From Hyphomicrobiaceae bacterium (GTDB lineage: Bacteria; Pseudomonadota; Alphaproteobacteria; Rhizobiales; Aestuariivirgaceae), in the NCBI GenBank assembly GCA_900298995.1, contig OMIC01000035.1, forward strand, positions 1-56,142: DNA of 56,142 bases. Reading direction: 5' to 3'. Positions 16,453 to 26,150 of the stretch are shown here, one piece after another. Below the pieces are notes generated by a model that made no database searches, was not told the DNA's origin, and saw only the letters and a list, made by a program, of their open reading frames with translations. A program made the position numbers and the translations under genes. How positions within the stretch are numbered: position 1 is the stretch's first letter; each line of letters begins with the position of its first letter.

Positions 16453-16823
16453 GCCGGCATTACCCCGGACTGGCACCCATCGACGCCTACGGGCGCGGAG
16501 GCTTTGGTTTTGCGGGCATGTCGCACCGCGGCGCGCTGCTGGTGCTGCCGTCCGGCATCCATGCCTGGTCTCCCGATCCCGCGGCGCTCACCGTCGCCGA
16601 CTTCACGCTCGTTCTTGCCGAGGCGGCGGCGATTGACCTCGTGATCCTCGGCATGGGCCAGGCCATGGCCCGTCCGCCCCAGGCCGTGCGTGCGGCGCTT
16701 GCCGCGGCGGGCCTCCAGCACGATGCCATGGCGACCGGACATGCGGTGGCGACCTACAATCTGCTGCTGGGCGAGAAACGCCGCGTGGCCGCCGCGCTCC
16801 TGCCGGTCCACCACGCGCCATGA
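16449..16823 (+). CDS. Mth938-like (DUF498) protein, NDUFAF3 homologue
   Basis: 124 residues. The Mth938 fold is recognisable from IDAYGRGGFGFAGMSHRGALLV, WSPDPAALTVADF, VILGMGQAMARPPQAV and the terminal ATYNLLLGEKRRVAAALLPV. The mitochondrial member, NDUFAF3, is a complex I assembly factor. Bacterial members recur after secDF in Alphaproteobacteria, and a role in NADH dehydrogenase assembly is inferred. It starts with GTG overlapping the secF stop and itself overlaps the next gene by four bases, so three genes are coupled. The substitution of catalytic-looking residues cannot be judged because the fold is not known to be enzymatic. Confidence 0.88.
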   Translation: MSRHYPGLAPIDAYGRGGFGFAGMSHRGALLVLPSGIHAWSPDPAALTVADFTLVLAEAAAIDLVILGMGQAMARPPQAVRAALAAAGLQHDAMATGHAVATYNLLLGEKRRVAAALLPVHHAP

Positions 16824-17566
16824 CCGCCCTCGGGACGATGGTGCGCGATCACGACCGCGACCGCTATCTGGCGAGCCTGTTCGCGCCCGACGACAAGCGC
16901 GGGCCTCTCCTGGCGCTCTATGCGTTCAGCGCCGAGATCGAGCGGATCCCGCGCCTCGTCAGCGAACCCCATCCCGGCATGATCCGCCTGCAATGGTGGC
17001 GCGACACGATCGAGAACCTCTATGCGGGTAGCACGGGCGGCGGTCATCCGGTGGCGGAGGCGCTGGCGGGCGCGATCAGCTGTGGCGGCCTGCCGAAACA
17101 GGCGCTGCTCGATCTCGTCACGGCGCATGAGTTCGACCTGTTCAGCGACCAGATGCCAAACTTGACCGCGCTTGAGGCCTATCTGGGAGAGACCCGCTCG
17201 CGGCTGATGCTCATGGCGGCGATGATCCTCGATCCCGCCGCAGCGCCGCGTGCAAGCGAGGCGGCGGGACTGGCCGGCGTTGCCGAGGGCCTTGCCCTGA
17301 TCCTGGGCGATCCGCGCCGCCGGGCGCCCTTCCTGCCGCCGGGCCTCACGGTCGAGACTGGCTGTTCCCACGCCGGGCAGCGGCTCAGACAGGCACTGGC
17401 GTTGCTGCCGGGGGTGGCGCCCTCCGTTCTTCCCGCCTTCCTGCCGCTGAGCCTGACGGGGCTGTATCTCCGGCGCATTGCCGCCGCGCCCGGTGAGCCG
17501 CTCCGCGTGTCGCCGCTGAGACGGCAGGTGACGATGTGGTGGACGGCCCGGCGCGAATTCCGGTAA
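16820..17566 (+). CDS. Squalene/phytoene synthase-like protein, NDUFAF6 homologue
   Basis: 248 residues with the all-helical isoprenoid synthase fold: DRYLASLFAPDDKRGPLLALYAF, RLQWWRDTIENLY and GETRSRLMLMAA. The first Asp-rich metal site of true squalene or phytoene synthases is replaced by SAEIERI, and the second reads GETRSRL, so prenyl transfer is unlikely. This matches NDUFAF6, a mitochondrial complex I assembly factor of the same superfamily. It overlaps the Mth938-like gene by four bases (ATGA). Pairing of the two homologues in one operon supports a shared complex I role; that role is inferred here. Confidence 0.85.
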   Translation: MTALGTMVRDHDRDRYLASLFAPDDKRGPLLALYAFSAEIERIPRLVSEPHPGMIRLQWWRDTIENLYAGSTGGGHPVAEALAGAISCGGLPKQALLDLVTAHEFDLFSDQMPNLTALEAYLGETRSRLMLMAAMILDPAAAPRASEAAGLAGVAEGLALILGDPRRRAPFLPPGLTVETGCSHAGQRLRQALALLPGVAPSVLPAFLPLSLTGLYLRRIAAAPGEPLRVSPLRRQVTMWWTARREFR

Positions 17567-17649
17567 CGGTCGCGCCGTCGTGATGTGGCTGCGCACCGAA
17601 ACCGCAGGGAGTGCCAGTCGCCTGCGTGACGTAAACCCTCAGCGAAACG

Positions 17650-19035
17650 CTATGACGCCAGCCATTCTGCGAAATCCTGCTGGGCGCGGGTGCAATAGGC
17701 GCGCTTGCGCTCGACCGCCTGCTCGGCGTGCTTGAGCCGCTTGCCATCCTTCACCCTCACCTTTTCGACCGGTGGGAACAGGCCGAAATTCACATTCATC
17801 GGCTGGAACGACGAGCCGCGCCTGTCGGTCGTCTCGATGTGTCCGCCGGTGATGTGGTTGAGCAGCGCACCATGGCCGGTGGTGGCGGGCGGAAGCGACA
17901 CCGCGCGGCCCTGGGCCTCGGCGGCGGCCAGACGTCCGGCGATGAGCCCCATGGCGGCGCTCTCCACATAGCCCTCGACGCCGGTGATCTGGCCCGCAAA
18001 GCGCAGGCGTGGCGCTGCCCTGAGCCTCAACCTGTCGTCCAGCACACGCGGGCTGTTGAGGAAGGTATTGCGGTGCAGCCCGCCAAGCCGCGCGAATTCG
18101 GCATGCTCGAGGCCGGGAATGGTGCGGAACACCTTCACCTGCTCGGCGTATTTGAGCTTCGTCTGGAAACCCACCATGTTGTAGAGCGTCCCGAGCCTGT
18201 TGTCCTGGCGGAGCTGGACCACGGCATAGGGCTTCTCGGACGGTGCATGCGCATTGGTGAGCCCGCGCGGCTTCATCGGCCCATGGCGCAGGGTCTCCGG
18301 CCCGCGCTCGGCCATCACCTCGATGGGCAGGCAGCCGTCGAAATAGGGTGTCGAGGCTTCCCACGCCTTGAAGCCGGTCTTCTCCCCATCGATCAGCATA
18401 CGGACGAAAACGTCGTACTGCTCGCGGGTCATCGGGCAGTTGATGTAGTCCTTGCCGGTGCCGCCGGGGCCTTCCTTGTCATAACGTGACTGGAACCAGG
18501 CCACATCCATGTCGATGGTCTCGCGGTGAATGATGGGGGCGATGGCGTCGAAAAAGGCCAGTGCCTCCTCGCCGGTCAGTGCGCGGATGGCGCTGGCCAG
18601 CGCAGGCGAGGTGAGGGGGCCGGTCGCGATGATGACACGGCTCCAGTCTTCCGGGGGCAGGCCTGCGATCTCGCCCTCGGCCACGGTTATCAGCGGATGC
18701 GCCTTGAGAGCCGCCGTGACGCCGGCCGAAAAGGCATCGCGGTCGACCGCCAGCGCGCCGCCCGCAGGTACCTGATGGAAGCCCGCCATCTGCATGATGA
18801 GCGATCCCGCCTGTCGCATCTCCCAGTGCAGGAGGCCGACCGCATTCTGGTTGGCGTCGTCGGATCGAAAGGAGTTGGAACAGACCAGCTCGGCAAAACC
18901 GCCGGTCCGGTGCGCCTCGGTGCCGACAAGCGGGCGCATCTCGTGCAACACGACGGGTATGCCGGCATTGGCCGCCTGCCATGCGGCTTCGGAGCCCGCC
19001 ATTCCGGCGCCGATGATGTGGAGGGGATCAGTCAT
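17650..19035 (-). CDS. trmFO: Methylenetetrahydrofolate-tRNA-(uracil-5-)-methyltransferase
   Basis: Folate- and FAD-dependent enzyme forming m5U54 in the T-loop of tRNA. 461 residues. FAD-binding [14 protein letters not shown] at the N-terminus, then [47 protein letters not shown] and [16 protein letters not shown], all signatures of the family. The ATG at 19035 is used because the dinucleotide-binding strand begins five residues later; an ATG 27 bp upstream is possible. It is divergent from kbl across 83 bp and convergent with the NDUFAF6-like gene. The absence of thymidylate-dependent TrmA cannot be judged from here. Confidence 0.95.
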   Translation of the reverse strand: MTDPLHIIGAGMAGSEAAWQAANAGIPVVLHEMRPLVGTEAHRTGGFAELVCSNSFRSDDANQNAVGLLHWEMRQAGSLIMQMAGFHQVPAGGALAVDRDAFSAGVTAALKAHPLITVAEGEIAGLPPEDWSRVIIATGPLTSPALASAIRALTGEEALAFFDAIAPIIHRETIDMDVAWFQSRYDKEGPGGTGKDYINCPMTREQYDVFVRMLIDGEKTGFKAWEASTPYFDGCLPIEVMAERGPETLRHGPMKPRGLTNAHAPSEKPYAVVQLRQDNRLGTLYNMVGFQTKLKYAEQVKVFRTIPGLEHAEFARLGGLHRNTFLNSPRVLDDRLRLRAAPRLRFAGQITGVEGYVESAAMGLIAGRLAAAEAQGRAVSLPPATTGHGALLNHITGGHIETTDRRGSSFQPMNVNFGLFPPVEKVRVKDGKRLKHAEQAVERKRAYCTRAQQDFAEWLAS

Positions 19036-19118
19036 GGCGAGGCTCGTAGCATGCGCTGCCATGGGGTGAAAGACTTCGACGCTTCTCAGGGCTTCTTGAT
19101 GGGCGTAGGATGTTGGCC

Positions 19119-20303
19119 ATGAGCACGGTTCTGGAAGCACTGTCCGCCGAACTGGCCGAGATCCGCGCCCAGTCGCTGTGGAAGACCGAACGCCCCATTC
19201 TCGGCCATCAGTCCGCCCATATCCGGGTTGCGGGCGGGCGCGAGGTGCTGAACTTCTGCGCCAACAACTATCTGGGCCTCGCCGACCACCCTGCGCTGAT
19301 CGCGGCGGCGAAACAGGCGCTCGACAGCCACGGCTTCGGCATGGCGTCGGTGCGCTTCATCTGCGGCACCAACGATCTGCACATGAGCCTCGAACGGCGC
19401 ATCGCGGATTATCTCGGCATGGCCGACTCCATACTCTTTGCCGCCTGTTTCGACGCCAACGGCGCGGTGTTCGAGCCCCTGTTCGGCGAGACTGACGCCA
19501 TCGTCTCGGACGCGCTGAACCATGCCTCGATCATCGACGGTATCCGGCTTTCCAAGGCGCGGCGTTTCCGGTTCGCCAATGGCGATATGGGCGATCTCGA
19601 GGCCCAGCTCAGGGCGGCGCGTGAGGGTGGCTGCCGCCGCCTCGTCATCGTCACCGATGGCGTGTTCTCGATGGACGGCTATTTCGCGAAGCTCGCCGAG
19701 ATCCGGAGTCTTGCCGACCGCTTCGACGCGCTGGTCATGGTCGATGACTGCCATGCCACCGGCTTCATCGGACCTCAGGGACGTGGCACGCCGCAGCGGG
19801 CGGGTGTGAAGGTCGATATCCTGACCGGGACGCTGGGCAAGGCCCTCGGGGGCGCGGCGGGTGGATACATCGCGGCCAGCCAGCCGATCGTCGATCTGAT
19901 GCGCCAGCGCGCCAGGCCCTATCTGTTTTCGAACGCCCTGCCGCCGCCGCTCGTGGCTGCCGCGCTCACCGCGATTGACCTCGCGGAGAAGGGTGACGAT
20001 CTGCGGGACCGCCTCGTTTCCAATGCACAGCGCTTCCGCTCCGGCATGGCGGCGGCGGGCTTCAGGCTGCTGCCGGGCGAGCACCCGATCATCCCCGTCA
20101 TGCTGGGCGAGGCGCGGCTCGCGCAGGAGATGGCGGCGCGGCTCTATGACCACGGCGTCTATGTCACGGGCTTCTTCTTCCCCGTGGTGCCGAAGGGGCA
20201 GGCGCGGATCCGCACGCAGATGTCGGCGGCGCATGCGCCCTCCGACATCGACGCGGCGGTCGGCGCCTTCACCGCGGTGGGCAAGGAACTTGGGGTGATC
20301 TGA
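19119..20303 (+). CDS. kbl: 2-amino-3-ketobutyrate CoA ligase (glycine C-acetyltransferase)
   Basis: PLP enzyme converting 2-amino-3-oxobutyrate and CoA to glycine and acetyl-CoA, the second step of threonine degradation. 394 residues. Motifs are [43 protein letters not shown] and the PLP lysine in [12 protein letters not shown] (Lys241). The ATG at 19119 is chosen because AGGA lies about nine bases upstream. The next gene, tdh, encodes the preceding step and begins one base after the kbl stop, so the two-step pathway is an operon. Confidence 0.95.
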   Translation: MSTVLEALSAELAEIRAQSLWKTERPILGHQSAHIRVAGGREVLNFCANNYLGLADHPALIAAAKQALDSHGFGMASVRFICGTNDLHMSLERRIADYLGMADSILFAACFDANGAVFEPLFGETDAIVSDALNHASIIDGIRLSKARRFRFANGDMGDLEAQLRAAREGGCRRLVIVTDGVFSMDGYFAKLAEIRSLADRFDALVMVDDCHATGFIGPQGRGTPQRAGVKVDILTGTLGKALGGAAGGYIAASQPIVDLMRQRARPYLFSNALPPPLVAAALTAIDLAEKGDDLRDRLVSNAQRFRSGMAAAGFRLLPGEHPIIPVMLGEARLAQEMAARLYDHGVYVTGFFFPVVPKGQARIRTQMSAAHAPSDIDAAVGAFTAVGKELGVI

Positions 20304-20304
20304 C

Positions 20305-21330
20305 ATGCGCGCACTCGTGAAATCCGAACCGGCCGAGGGCCTCGTCATGCGCGAGGAGCCGGTGCCGGCGATCGGCCCTGACGACATTCTGGTCAAGGTC
20401 GCGAAAACCGGCATCTGCGGGACCGACCTCCACATCTGGAACTGGGATGCCTGGGCGCGGAAGACCATTCCCGTGCCAATGGTGGTCGGCCATGAATTCG
20501 CGGGCGTGGTCACGGAGGTGGGAAGCCATGTCCGTACCGTGAAGGCGGGCGACCGGGTATCGGGCGAGGGGCATCTGATCGGCATGAAGAGCCGCATGGC
20601 GCGGGCCGGTCATTTTCATCTCGACCCCGAGACCAAGGGGGTGGGCGTCAATGTGCCGGGCGCCTTCGCCGACTATCTCCGCATTCCCGCCTTCAACGCC
20701 ATCCATCTGCCGCCCGAGATCGACGATGAGATCGGCGCCATTCTCGATCCGCTCGGCAATGCGGTGCATACGGCGCTGTCCTTCGACCTGGTGGGCGAGG
20801 ACGTTCTGATCACCGGGGCGGGCCCCATCGGCATCATGGCCGCCGCCGTCTGCCGCCATGTGGGCGCGCGCCATGTGGTAGTCACCGACATCAATGATTA
20901 CCGCCTTGAACTCTGCAATCAGGTGACCGACGCCGTGACCGTCAATGTGGCGCGCGAGGACCTGGGCGACGTCATGCACCGGCTGCGGATGAGCGAGGGC
21001 TTCGACATCGGTCTTGAAATGTCGGGCGCGCCCAAGGCCTTCGACCAGATGGTCGATCGGATGATCATGGGCGGCCGGATCGCCATGCTGGGCATCCCTT
21101 CGGGTCCCACCACGGTTGACTGGAACCGGGTCATCTTCAAGTCGCTGACCATCAAGGGCATCTATGGCCGTGAGATGTTCGAAACCTGGTACAAGATGAT
21201 CGCCATGCTGCAATCCGGCCTCGACGTGCGGAAGGTGATCACCCACCGCCTGTCGGCAGCCGACTTTGCCCGGGGCTTCGAACTGATGCGGCAGGGCCGC
21301 TGCGGCAAGGTGGTTCTGGACTGGCGATGA
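20305..21330 (+). CDS. tdh: L-threonine 3-dehydrogenase, without structural-zinc cysteines
   Basis: NAD-dependent oxidation of threonine to 2-amino-3-oxobutyrate, used by the adjacent Kbl. 341 residues, the E. coli length. Catalytic zinc site: Cys38 in GICGTDLH and His/Glu in VGHEFAG. NAD-binding [10 protein letters not shown] and the signature [21 protein letters not shown] are clear. The lobe that carries four structural-zinc cysteines in E. coli Tdh (after SGEGH) reads [15 protein letters not shown] here, with no cysteine, so that zinc should be absent. I recall similar lobes in other Alphaproteobacteria, but this needs an alignment. Confidence 0.95.
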   Translation: MRALVKSEPAEGLVMREEPVPAIGPDDILVKVAKTGICGTDLHIWNWDAWARKTIPVPMVVGHEFAGVVTEVGSHVRTVKAGDRVSGEGHLIGMKSRMARAGHFHLDPETKGVGVNVPGAFADYLRIPAFNAIHLPPEIDDEIGAILDPLGNAVHTALSFDLVGEDVLITGAGPIGIMAAAVCRHVGARHVVVTDINDYRLELCNQVTDAVTVNVAREDLGDVMHRLRMSEGFDIGLEMSGAPKAFDQMVDRMIMGGRIAMLGIPSGPTTVDWNRVIFKSLTIKGIYGREMFETWYKMIAMLQSGLDVRKVITHRLSAADFARGFELMRQGRCGKVVLDWR

Positions 21331-21420
21331 GGGGCCGGTTGCTGACCGCTTCGCCCACGCTTGCCAAGGGCCGGGCGGCGGCTTACGGAGGACTGGCAAA
21401 CGTTCTTGCTGAGTCCGCCC

Positions 21421-22428
21421 ATGCTCTCCGCCTTTGGCACAGCCCATGACTGCCTGACTGAGTTCCCCCCGTCCGCCGGGCCCGGCATTCCGCCCGACTG
21501 CGTCTGGCTGGACCTTGTCGAGCCGACCGCTGAGGAAGAGACGCTGGTCGAGACCTCGCTTGGCATCGACATTCCGACCCGTGAGGAATTGGCCGAGATC
21601 GAGGCTTCGAGCCGACTCTATCAGGAAGATGGCGCGGCCTTCATGACCGCCAACCTGATCCGCCGTGGCGACAATGACGAGCCGGAATCCTCGCCCGTCA
21701 CCTTCATCATCAAGGACAACACGCTCATCACCATCCGCTACCATCACCCGCAGGCGTTTCCGGCCTATGTCAAGCGGGCGATGAAGCCGCAGACCACCGC
21801 CATGAACGGCTGGGGCATCCTGATCTCGCTTCTCGAAGCAGTCGTCGACCGCGCGGCCGACCATCTCGAGCGTGCCGGGCAGATCGTCGACGATACCTCC
21901 AAGAAGACCTTCGGCACCAAGCGCGCGTTGAGTGGCGTCCACAAGCAGCAGCCGCGCCGCAGCGTCAATCTTCAGGAGTTGATCGAGAACATCGGCGAGG
22001 AGGGTGATTTCGTCTCCAAGATGCGCGAGAGTCTCGTCTCCATCGGCCGCATGGTCGCCTTCATGCAGGCCATTTCCGACCAGATGCGCGAGAACAAGTT
22101 CGTAAAGGAGAACAAGGCGCGCATGAAGATCCTGCAGCGCGACATCGTCTCGCTCACCGACCATGCGAGCTTCCTGTCAGGCAAGATCGCCTTCCTGCTC
22201 GACGCCGTGCTGGGCCTGATCTCCATCGAGCAGAACGGCATCATCAAGATCTTCTCTGTAGCTGCCGTGGTGTTCCTGCCGCCCACGCTGGTGGCCTCGA
22301 TCTATGGCATGAACTTCGCCTTCATGCCGGAACTGCAATGGCCGCTGGGCTATCCGCTGGCTCTGGTCCTCATGCTGGTGTCGGCTGTGCTGCCCTTCGT
22401 GTACTTCAAGCAGAAGGGCTGGCTGTGA
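21421..22428 (+). CDS. corA: CorA-family divalent cation transporter
   Basis: 335 residues. The N-terminal cytoplasmic domain (VWLDLVEPTAEEE, IDIPTREELAEIE) is followed by a long helix, and then two membrane helices at the C-terminus. The selectivity signature YGMNF lies just after the first (VFLPPTLVASIYGMNF), and the protein ends KQKGWL as in CorA proteins. It carries magnesium, cobalt or nickel; the metal cannot be told. I use ATG 21421 rather than an in-frame TTG 60 bp upstream. The stop overlaps the GTG start of crcB (GTGA). ZntB-like efflux function is an alternative. Confidence 0.88.
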   Translation: MLSAFGTAHDCLTEFPPSAGPGIPPDCVWLDLVEPTAEEETLVETSLGIDIPTREELAEIEASSRLYQEDGAAFMTANLIRRGDNDEPESSPVTFIIKDNTLITIRYHHPQAFPAYVKRAMKPQTTAMNGWGILISLLEAVVDRAADHLERAGQIVDDTSKKTFGTKRALSGVHKQQPRRSVNLQELIENIGEEGDFVSKMRESLVSIGRMVAFMQAISDQMRENKFVKENKARMKILQRDIVSLTDHASFLSGKIAFLLDAVLGLISIEQNGIIKIFSVAAVVFLPPTLVASIYGMNFAFMPELQWPLGYPLALVLMLVSAVLPFVYFKQKGWL

Positions 22429-22808
22429 TCCCGCATGTCGTCTGGGTCGCGGCGGGCGGCGCGCTCGGCGCTGCGGCGCGCTACGGGGTCAATGTCTGGT
22501 CGGGGCGTCTGCTCGGCACGGAATTTCCCTGGCATACGCTGCTCGTCAATGTGCTGGGCTGCTTCCTGATGGGGTTGCTCACCGCGGCCATGGCGCTCCG
22601 CCTGCATCTGCCGCAGGAGATGCGCCTGTTCCTGACCACGGGTATCCTTGGCGGCTTTACCACCTTTTCCGCCTTCTCCCTCGACTTTGCCATGCTGTTC
22701 GAGCGCAAGTCGCATCTTGCGGCTGGCGCCTATGCGGCAGCCTCCATGCTTCTGCCGGTCGCCGCCATGTTCCTGGGTCTCCATCTCGCGCGCAGCCTCC
22801 TGCAATGA
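22425..22808 (+). CDS. crcB: Fluoride ion channel CrcB/Fluc
   Basis: 127 residues with four predicted membrane helices. The family signatures are VAAGGALGAAARYGVNVW at the N-terminus, the NVLGCFLMG segment with its conserved Asn, and GGFTTFSAFSLD, which lines the fluoride pore. Dimers of this protein export fluoride. The start is GTG at 22425, overlapping the corA stop, and the gene's own stop overlaps the rluC start. Because the start lies inside corA there is no room for a fluoride riboswitch, so it is constitutively cotranscribed rather than fluoride-induced. Confidence 0.93.
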   Translation: MIPHVVWVAAGGALGAAARYGVNVWSGRLLGTEFPWHTLLVNVLGCFLMGLLTAAMALRLHLPQEMRLFLTTGILGGFTTFSAFSLDFAMLFERKSHLAAGAYAAASMLLPVAAMFLGLHLARSLLQ

Positions 22809-23791
22809 GCGAGGTGAAGCGTCATGTGGTGACGGCGGAGGAGGATGGCATGCGCCTCGACCGCTGGTTCAAGGTTCATTTCCCGCAGGTGACCTTCGCC
22901 TATCTCAACAAGCTGACGCGCACCGGCCAGGTGCGCATCGGCACCGGCCGGGTCAAGTCCAGCACGAGGCTCGCCGAGGGGCAGGAAATCCGCGTGCCGC
23001 CGCTCGCCTTCGACAGCCGGCCCGCCGATCGTCCGGCCGCCGAGATTGCTCCGCTCACGCCGCAGGAGCGCCGCCTGTTCGACTCCATGGTGCTGCACGA
23101 GGATCGCGATCTCTATGTGCTCAACAAGCCCGCGGGCTTTGCCGTGCAGGGCGGCACCAAGACCCACCGTCATCTCGATGGCCTGCTCATGGGTCTGGGT
23201 GCCGAACTGGGGGAACGTCCGCTTCTGGTGCACCGGCTGGACCGCGACACTTCGGGGATCATCGTGGTGGCCAAGCGCCGTCAGGTGGCGGCGGCACTCG
23301 GCAGGCTCTTCGCCACGCGCGCCGTGAAGAAGACGTATTGGGCGCTGGTCAAGGGACTGCCGAAGCCCGCGCAGGGTCGCATCGAGGTGGCCCTGATCAA
23401 GGCCAAGGGCCCCGAGGGCGATCGCATGCGCGCCTCTCAACCCGGCGAGGAGGAGGACGAGCAGCACGCCGTCACCCATTACGCGGTAATCGACAAGGCC
23501 CCGCCCGTCGCCGCCTGGGTGTCGCTCAAGCCCGTCACGGGCCGCCAGCACCAGCTCCGCGCCCACATGGCGCATATCGGCACGCCCATTCTCGGTGATG
23601 AGAAATATGGCGGCGACACGGATCTGCCCGAGGGGCTCGACCGCCAGCTCCATCTGCATGCGCGGCGCATCGTGTTCCCGCATCCGCGCACGGGCGTGGT
23701 GGACATCTCCGCGCCGCTGCCCGGCCACATGGAGCGCAGCTTCGCCGTGTTCGGGTTCGACCCGAACCGCTTCACCGAGGGCGAGGGCTGA
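22805..23791 (+). CDS. rluC: RluC/RluA-family ribosomal pseudouridine synthase
   Basis: Isomerises uridines to pseudouridine in 23S rRNA. 328 residues: an N-terminal S4 RNA-binding domain (GMRLDRWFKVHFPQV, TRTGQVRIGTGRVK) and a catalytic domain with HRLDRDTSGIIVVAK (the Asp nucleophile), VKKTYWALVKG and GRQHQLRAHMAHIG. An S4 plus catalytic domain fits RluC or RluD. Placement beside crcB and the ATP12 gene, as I recall it from other Alphaproteobacteria, favours RluC. The ATG overlaps the crcB stop (ATGA). Target position is not determinable from sequence alone. Confidence 0.88.
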   Translation: MSEVKRHVVTAEEDGMRLDRWFKVHFPQVTFAYLNKLTRTGQVRIGTGRVKSSTRLAEGQEIRVPPLAFDSRPADRPAAEIAPLTPQERRLFDSMVLHEDRDLYVLNKPAGFAVQGGTKTHRHLDGLLMGLGAELGERPLLVHRLDRDTSGIIVVAKRRQVAAALGRLFATRAVKKTYWALVKGLPKPAQGRIEVALIKAKGPEGDRMRASQPGEEEDEQHAVTHYAVIDKAPPVAAWVSLKPVTGRQHQLRAHMAHIGTPILGDEKYGGDTDLPEGLDRQLHLHARRIVFPHPRTGVVDISAPLPGHMERSFAVFGFDPNRFTEGEG

Positions 23792-23792
23792 G

Positions 23793-24488
23793 ATGACGGC
23801 GCGGCGCAGGTTCTACAAGGAAGTGGCGGTCACGCCCGAACTGGGCATTGCGCTCGATGGCCGGGCCGTGAAGACGCCGATGAAGCTCGCCCTGCAATTG
23901 CCGAACGCCGCGCTGGCCGGTGCGGTGGCAGCGGAATGGGCCGGGCAGGGCGCCGAGATCAACCCTGCCGGCATGATCATGACCAGGCTAGCAAACACCG
24001 CGATTGACCGTGTCCGCCCCGACCGGATGCGGATCGAGGCGGAGGTCTGTGACTATGCCAACAGCGATCTCGTCTGCTACCGCGCCGAAGGGCCGGCGGA
24101 ACTGGTGCGGCTGCAGGCCGGACTCTGGGACCCGGTCGTGGACTGGGCGCGCACCGAGCTAGACGCGCCCTTCGAGGTGACGGCGGGGTTGATCCACCGG
24201 CCTCAGCCGGAGGGGGCGCTGGCGGCCACCGCCGTGGCGGCGCGGGCGCTCTCAGATTTCGAGCTGGCGGCTATCCATACGGTGATGACGCTCTCGGGTT
24301 CGGCCTTGATCGGCCTGATGCTGGCGCGCGCGGCGCTCCTGCCCGAGGAAGCCTGGCGCGCGGCCCATGTGGATGAGGACTATCAGGCCGAGTACTGGGG
24401 CGCGGATGCCGAGGCCGAGGCCCGCCGTGCCGCCCGCGAGATTGAGTTCCTGGCCGCCTGCCGGTTTCTGGCGCTGGCGGCTGGCTGA
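23793..24488 (+). CDS. ATP12 family F1-ATPase assembly chaperone
   Basis: 231 residues. ATP12 binds the F1 alpha subunit before hexamer assembly. The family is restricted to Alphaproteobacteria and mitochondria. Diagnostic parts are RRRFYKEVAV and LDGRAVKTPMKLAL at the N-terminus, AAEWAGQGAEINPAGM, MTRLANTAIDRV, and VCDYANSDLVCYRAEGP, and the C-terminal helical segment ends in EIEFLAACRFLAL. The start follows the rluC stop by one base, so it is the last gene of the corA-crcB-rluC run. It belongs functionally with the complex I assembly homologues at 16.4-17.6 kb. Confidence 0.93.
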   Translation: MTARRRFYKEVAVTPELGIALDGRAVKTPMKLALQLPNAALAGAVAAEWAGQGAEINPAGMIMTRLANTAIDRVRPDRMRIEAEVCDYANSDLVCYRAEGPAELVRLQAGLWDPVVDWARTELDAPFEVTAGLIHRPQPEGALAATAVAARALSDFELAAIHTVMTLSGSALIGLMLARAALLPEEAWRAAHVDEDYQAEYWGADAEAEARRAAREIEFLAACRFLALAAG

Positions 24489-24577
24489 ACCCAAGCCCTT
24501 GGCCTTTCGGCGTATTTGACGCCGGGCAGCCCCCGGCTTAACACCCTTGCGGACACAGGGAAGTCGGGAGCGGGGCC

Positions 24578-26110
24578 ATGCAGGACATTCTAGAGAAGCT
24601 CGGGGAGCGCCGCGCGGCGGCACGTGCGGGTGGCGGCGAGAAACGGGTCGCCGCCCAGCATGGCAAGGGCAAGCTGACGGCGCGTGAGCGCATCGAGTTG
24701 CTGCTCGACGAGGGCTCCTTCGAGGAGTTCGACATGTTTGTCGAACACCGCTGCACCGATTTTGGCATGGAGACGCAGAAGCTCCCCGGCGACGGCGTCG
24801 TCACCGGCTGGGGCACCGTCAATGGCCGGGTGGTCTATGTCTTTGCGAAGGATTTCACGGTATTCGGCGGCTCGCTCTCGGAGGCGCATGCCCGCAAGAT
24901 CACCAAGATCCAGGACATGGCTCTGCAGAACCGCGCGCCCATCATCGGCCTGTTCGATGCAGGCGGCGCCCGCATCCAGGAGGGCGTGAATGCGCTCGGC
25001 GGCTACGGCGAGGTCTTCCAGCGCAACGTTCTGGCATCGGGCGTCATCCCGCAGATCTCGGTGATCATGGGCCCCTGCGCCGGTGGCGACGTCTATTCAC
25101 CCGCCATGACGGATTTCATCTTCATGGTGCGCGACACGAGCTACATGTTCGTGACCGGCCCCGACGTGGTCAAGACCGTGACCAACGAGACCGTGACCGC
25201 AGAAGAGCTTGGCGGCGCATCAGTTCACACTACAAAATCTTCCATTGCAGACAAAGGCTTCGAAAACGACGTTGAAGCGTTGCTTCAAATGCGGCGGCTG
25301 ATCGACTTCCTGCCCGCCTCCAACACGGACACCCTGCCGGAACTGCCCAGCTTCGATGATCCGGGCCGGCTCGATCACTCCCTCGACACGCTCATCCCGG
25401 CCAATCCGAACCAGCCCTATGACATGAAGGAACTGATCCTGAAGCTCGTCGATGAAGGCGATTTCTTCGAGATCCAGGAGGCGCATGCGCGGAACATCAT
25501 CACTGGTTTCGCGCGCATCAACGGCCGCACGGTGGGTGTCGTCGCCAACCAGCCCATGGTGCTGGCCGGCGTGCTCGACAGCGACGCCGGGCGCAAGGGC
25601 GGCCGCTTCGTGCGCTTCTGTGACTGCTTCAATATTCCGATCGTGACGCTGGTCGATGTTCCGGGCTTCCTGCCGGGCACGGCGCAGGAATATGGCGGGC
25701 TCATCAAGCATGGCGCGAAGCTGCTGTTTGCCTATGCCGAGGCCACGGTGCCGAAGATCACCGTCATCACCCGCAAGGCCTATGGCGGGGCCTATGTGGT
25801 CATGGCGTCGAAGCACCTGCGGGGCGATGTCAACTATGCCTGGCCCACCGCCGAGATCGCCGTCATGGGCTCGAAGGGCGCCGCCGAGATCATCTACCGC
25901 GCCGAGCTTGCCGACCCGGAGAAGATCCAGGCCCGCATCAAGGATTACGAGGCACGCTTCGCCAATCCGTTCGTGGCCGCTGAGCGCGGCTTCCTCGACG
26001 AGGTCATCATGCCCTCGACGACGCGCAAGCGCATTGCCCGCGCGCTCAACATGCTGCGCAACAAGGAACTCCAGAACCCCTGGAAGAAGCACGACAACAT
26101 TCCCCTGTGA
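24578..26110 (+). CDS. pccB: Propionyl-CoA carboxylase beta subunit
   Basis: Carboxyltransferase subunit that moves CO2 from biotin to propionyl-CoA, giving methylmalonyl-CoA. 510 residues, typical. Two crotonase-like halves are visible: the N-terminal half with [19 protein letters not shown] and [16 protein letters not shown], the C-terminal half with [33 protein letters not shown] and the [12 protein letters not shown] acyl site. PccB rather than AccD by length and GGARIQEG. The biotin-carboxylase partner is not in this window. Bases 25219-25291 (residues about 215-238) use AT-rich codons unlike the rest. Preceded by a short 89-bp gap. Confidence 0.93.
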   Translation: MQDILEKLGERRAAARAGGGEKRVAAQHGKGKLTARERIELLLDEGSFEEFDMFVEHRCTDFGMETQKLPGDGVVTGWGTVNGRVVYVFAKDFTVFGGSLSEAHARKITKIQDMALQNRAPIIGLFDAGGARIQEGVNALGGYGEVFQRNVLASGVIPQISVIMGPCAGGDVYSPAMTDFIFMVRDTSYMFVTGPDVVKTVTNETVTAEELGGASVHTTKSSIADKGFENDVEALLQMRRLIDFLPASNTDTLPELPSFDDPGRLDHSLDTLIPANPNQPYDMKELILKLVDEGDFFEIQEAHARNIITGFARINGRTVGVVANQPMVLAGVLDSDAGRKGGRFVRFCDCFNIPIVTLVDVPGFLPGTAQEYGGLIKHGAKLLFAYAEATVPKITVITRKAYGGAYVVMASKHLRGDVNYAWPTAEIAVMGSKGAAEIIYRAELADPEKIQARIKDYEARFANPFVAAERGFLDEVIMPSTTRKRIARALNMLRNKELQNPWKKHDNIPL

Positions 26111-26150
26111 GGGCCTCGGCAGAGCCGCGCCGATGTAGTAGCGTGCCGCC

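Noticed and set aside
22380-22425. Fluoride riboswitch before crcB
   Set aside because: The crcB start lies inside corA, so no leader exists; the sequence there is corA coding.
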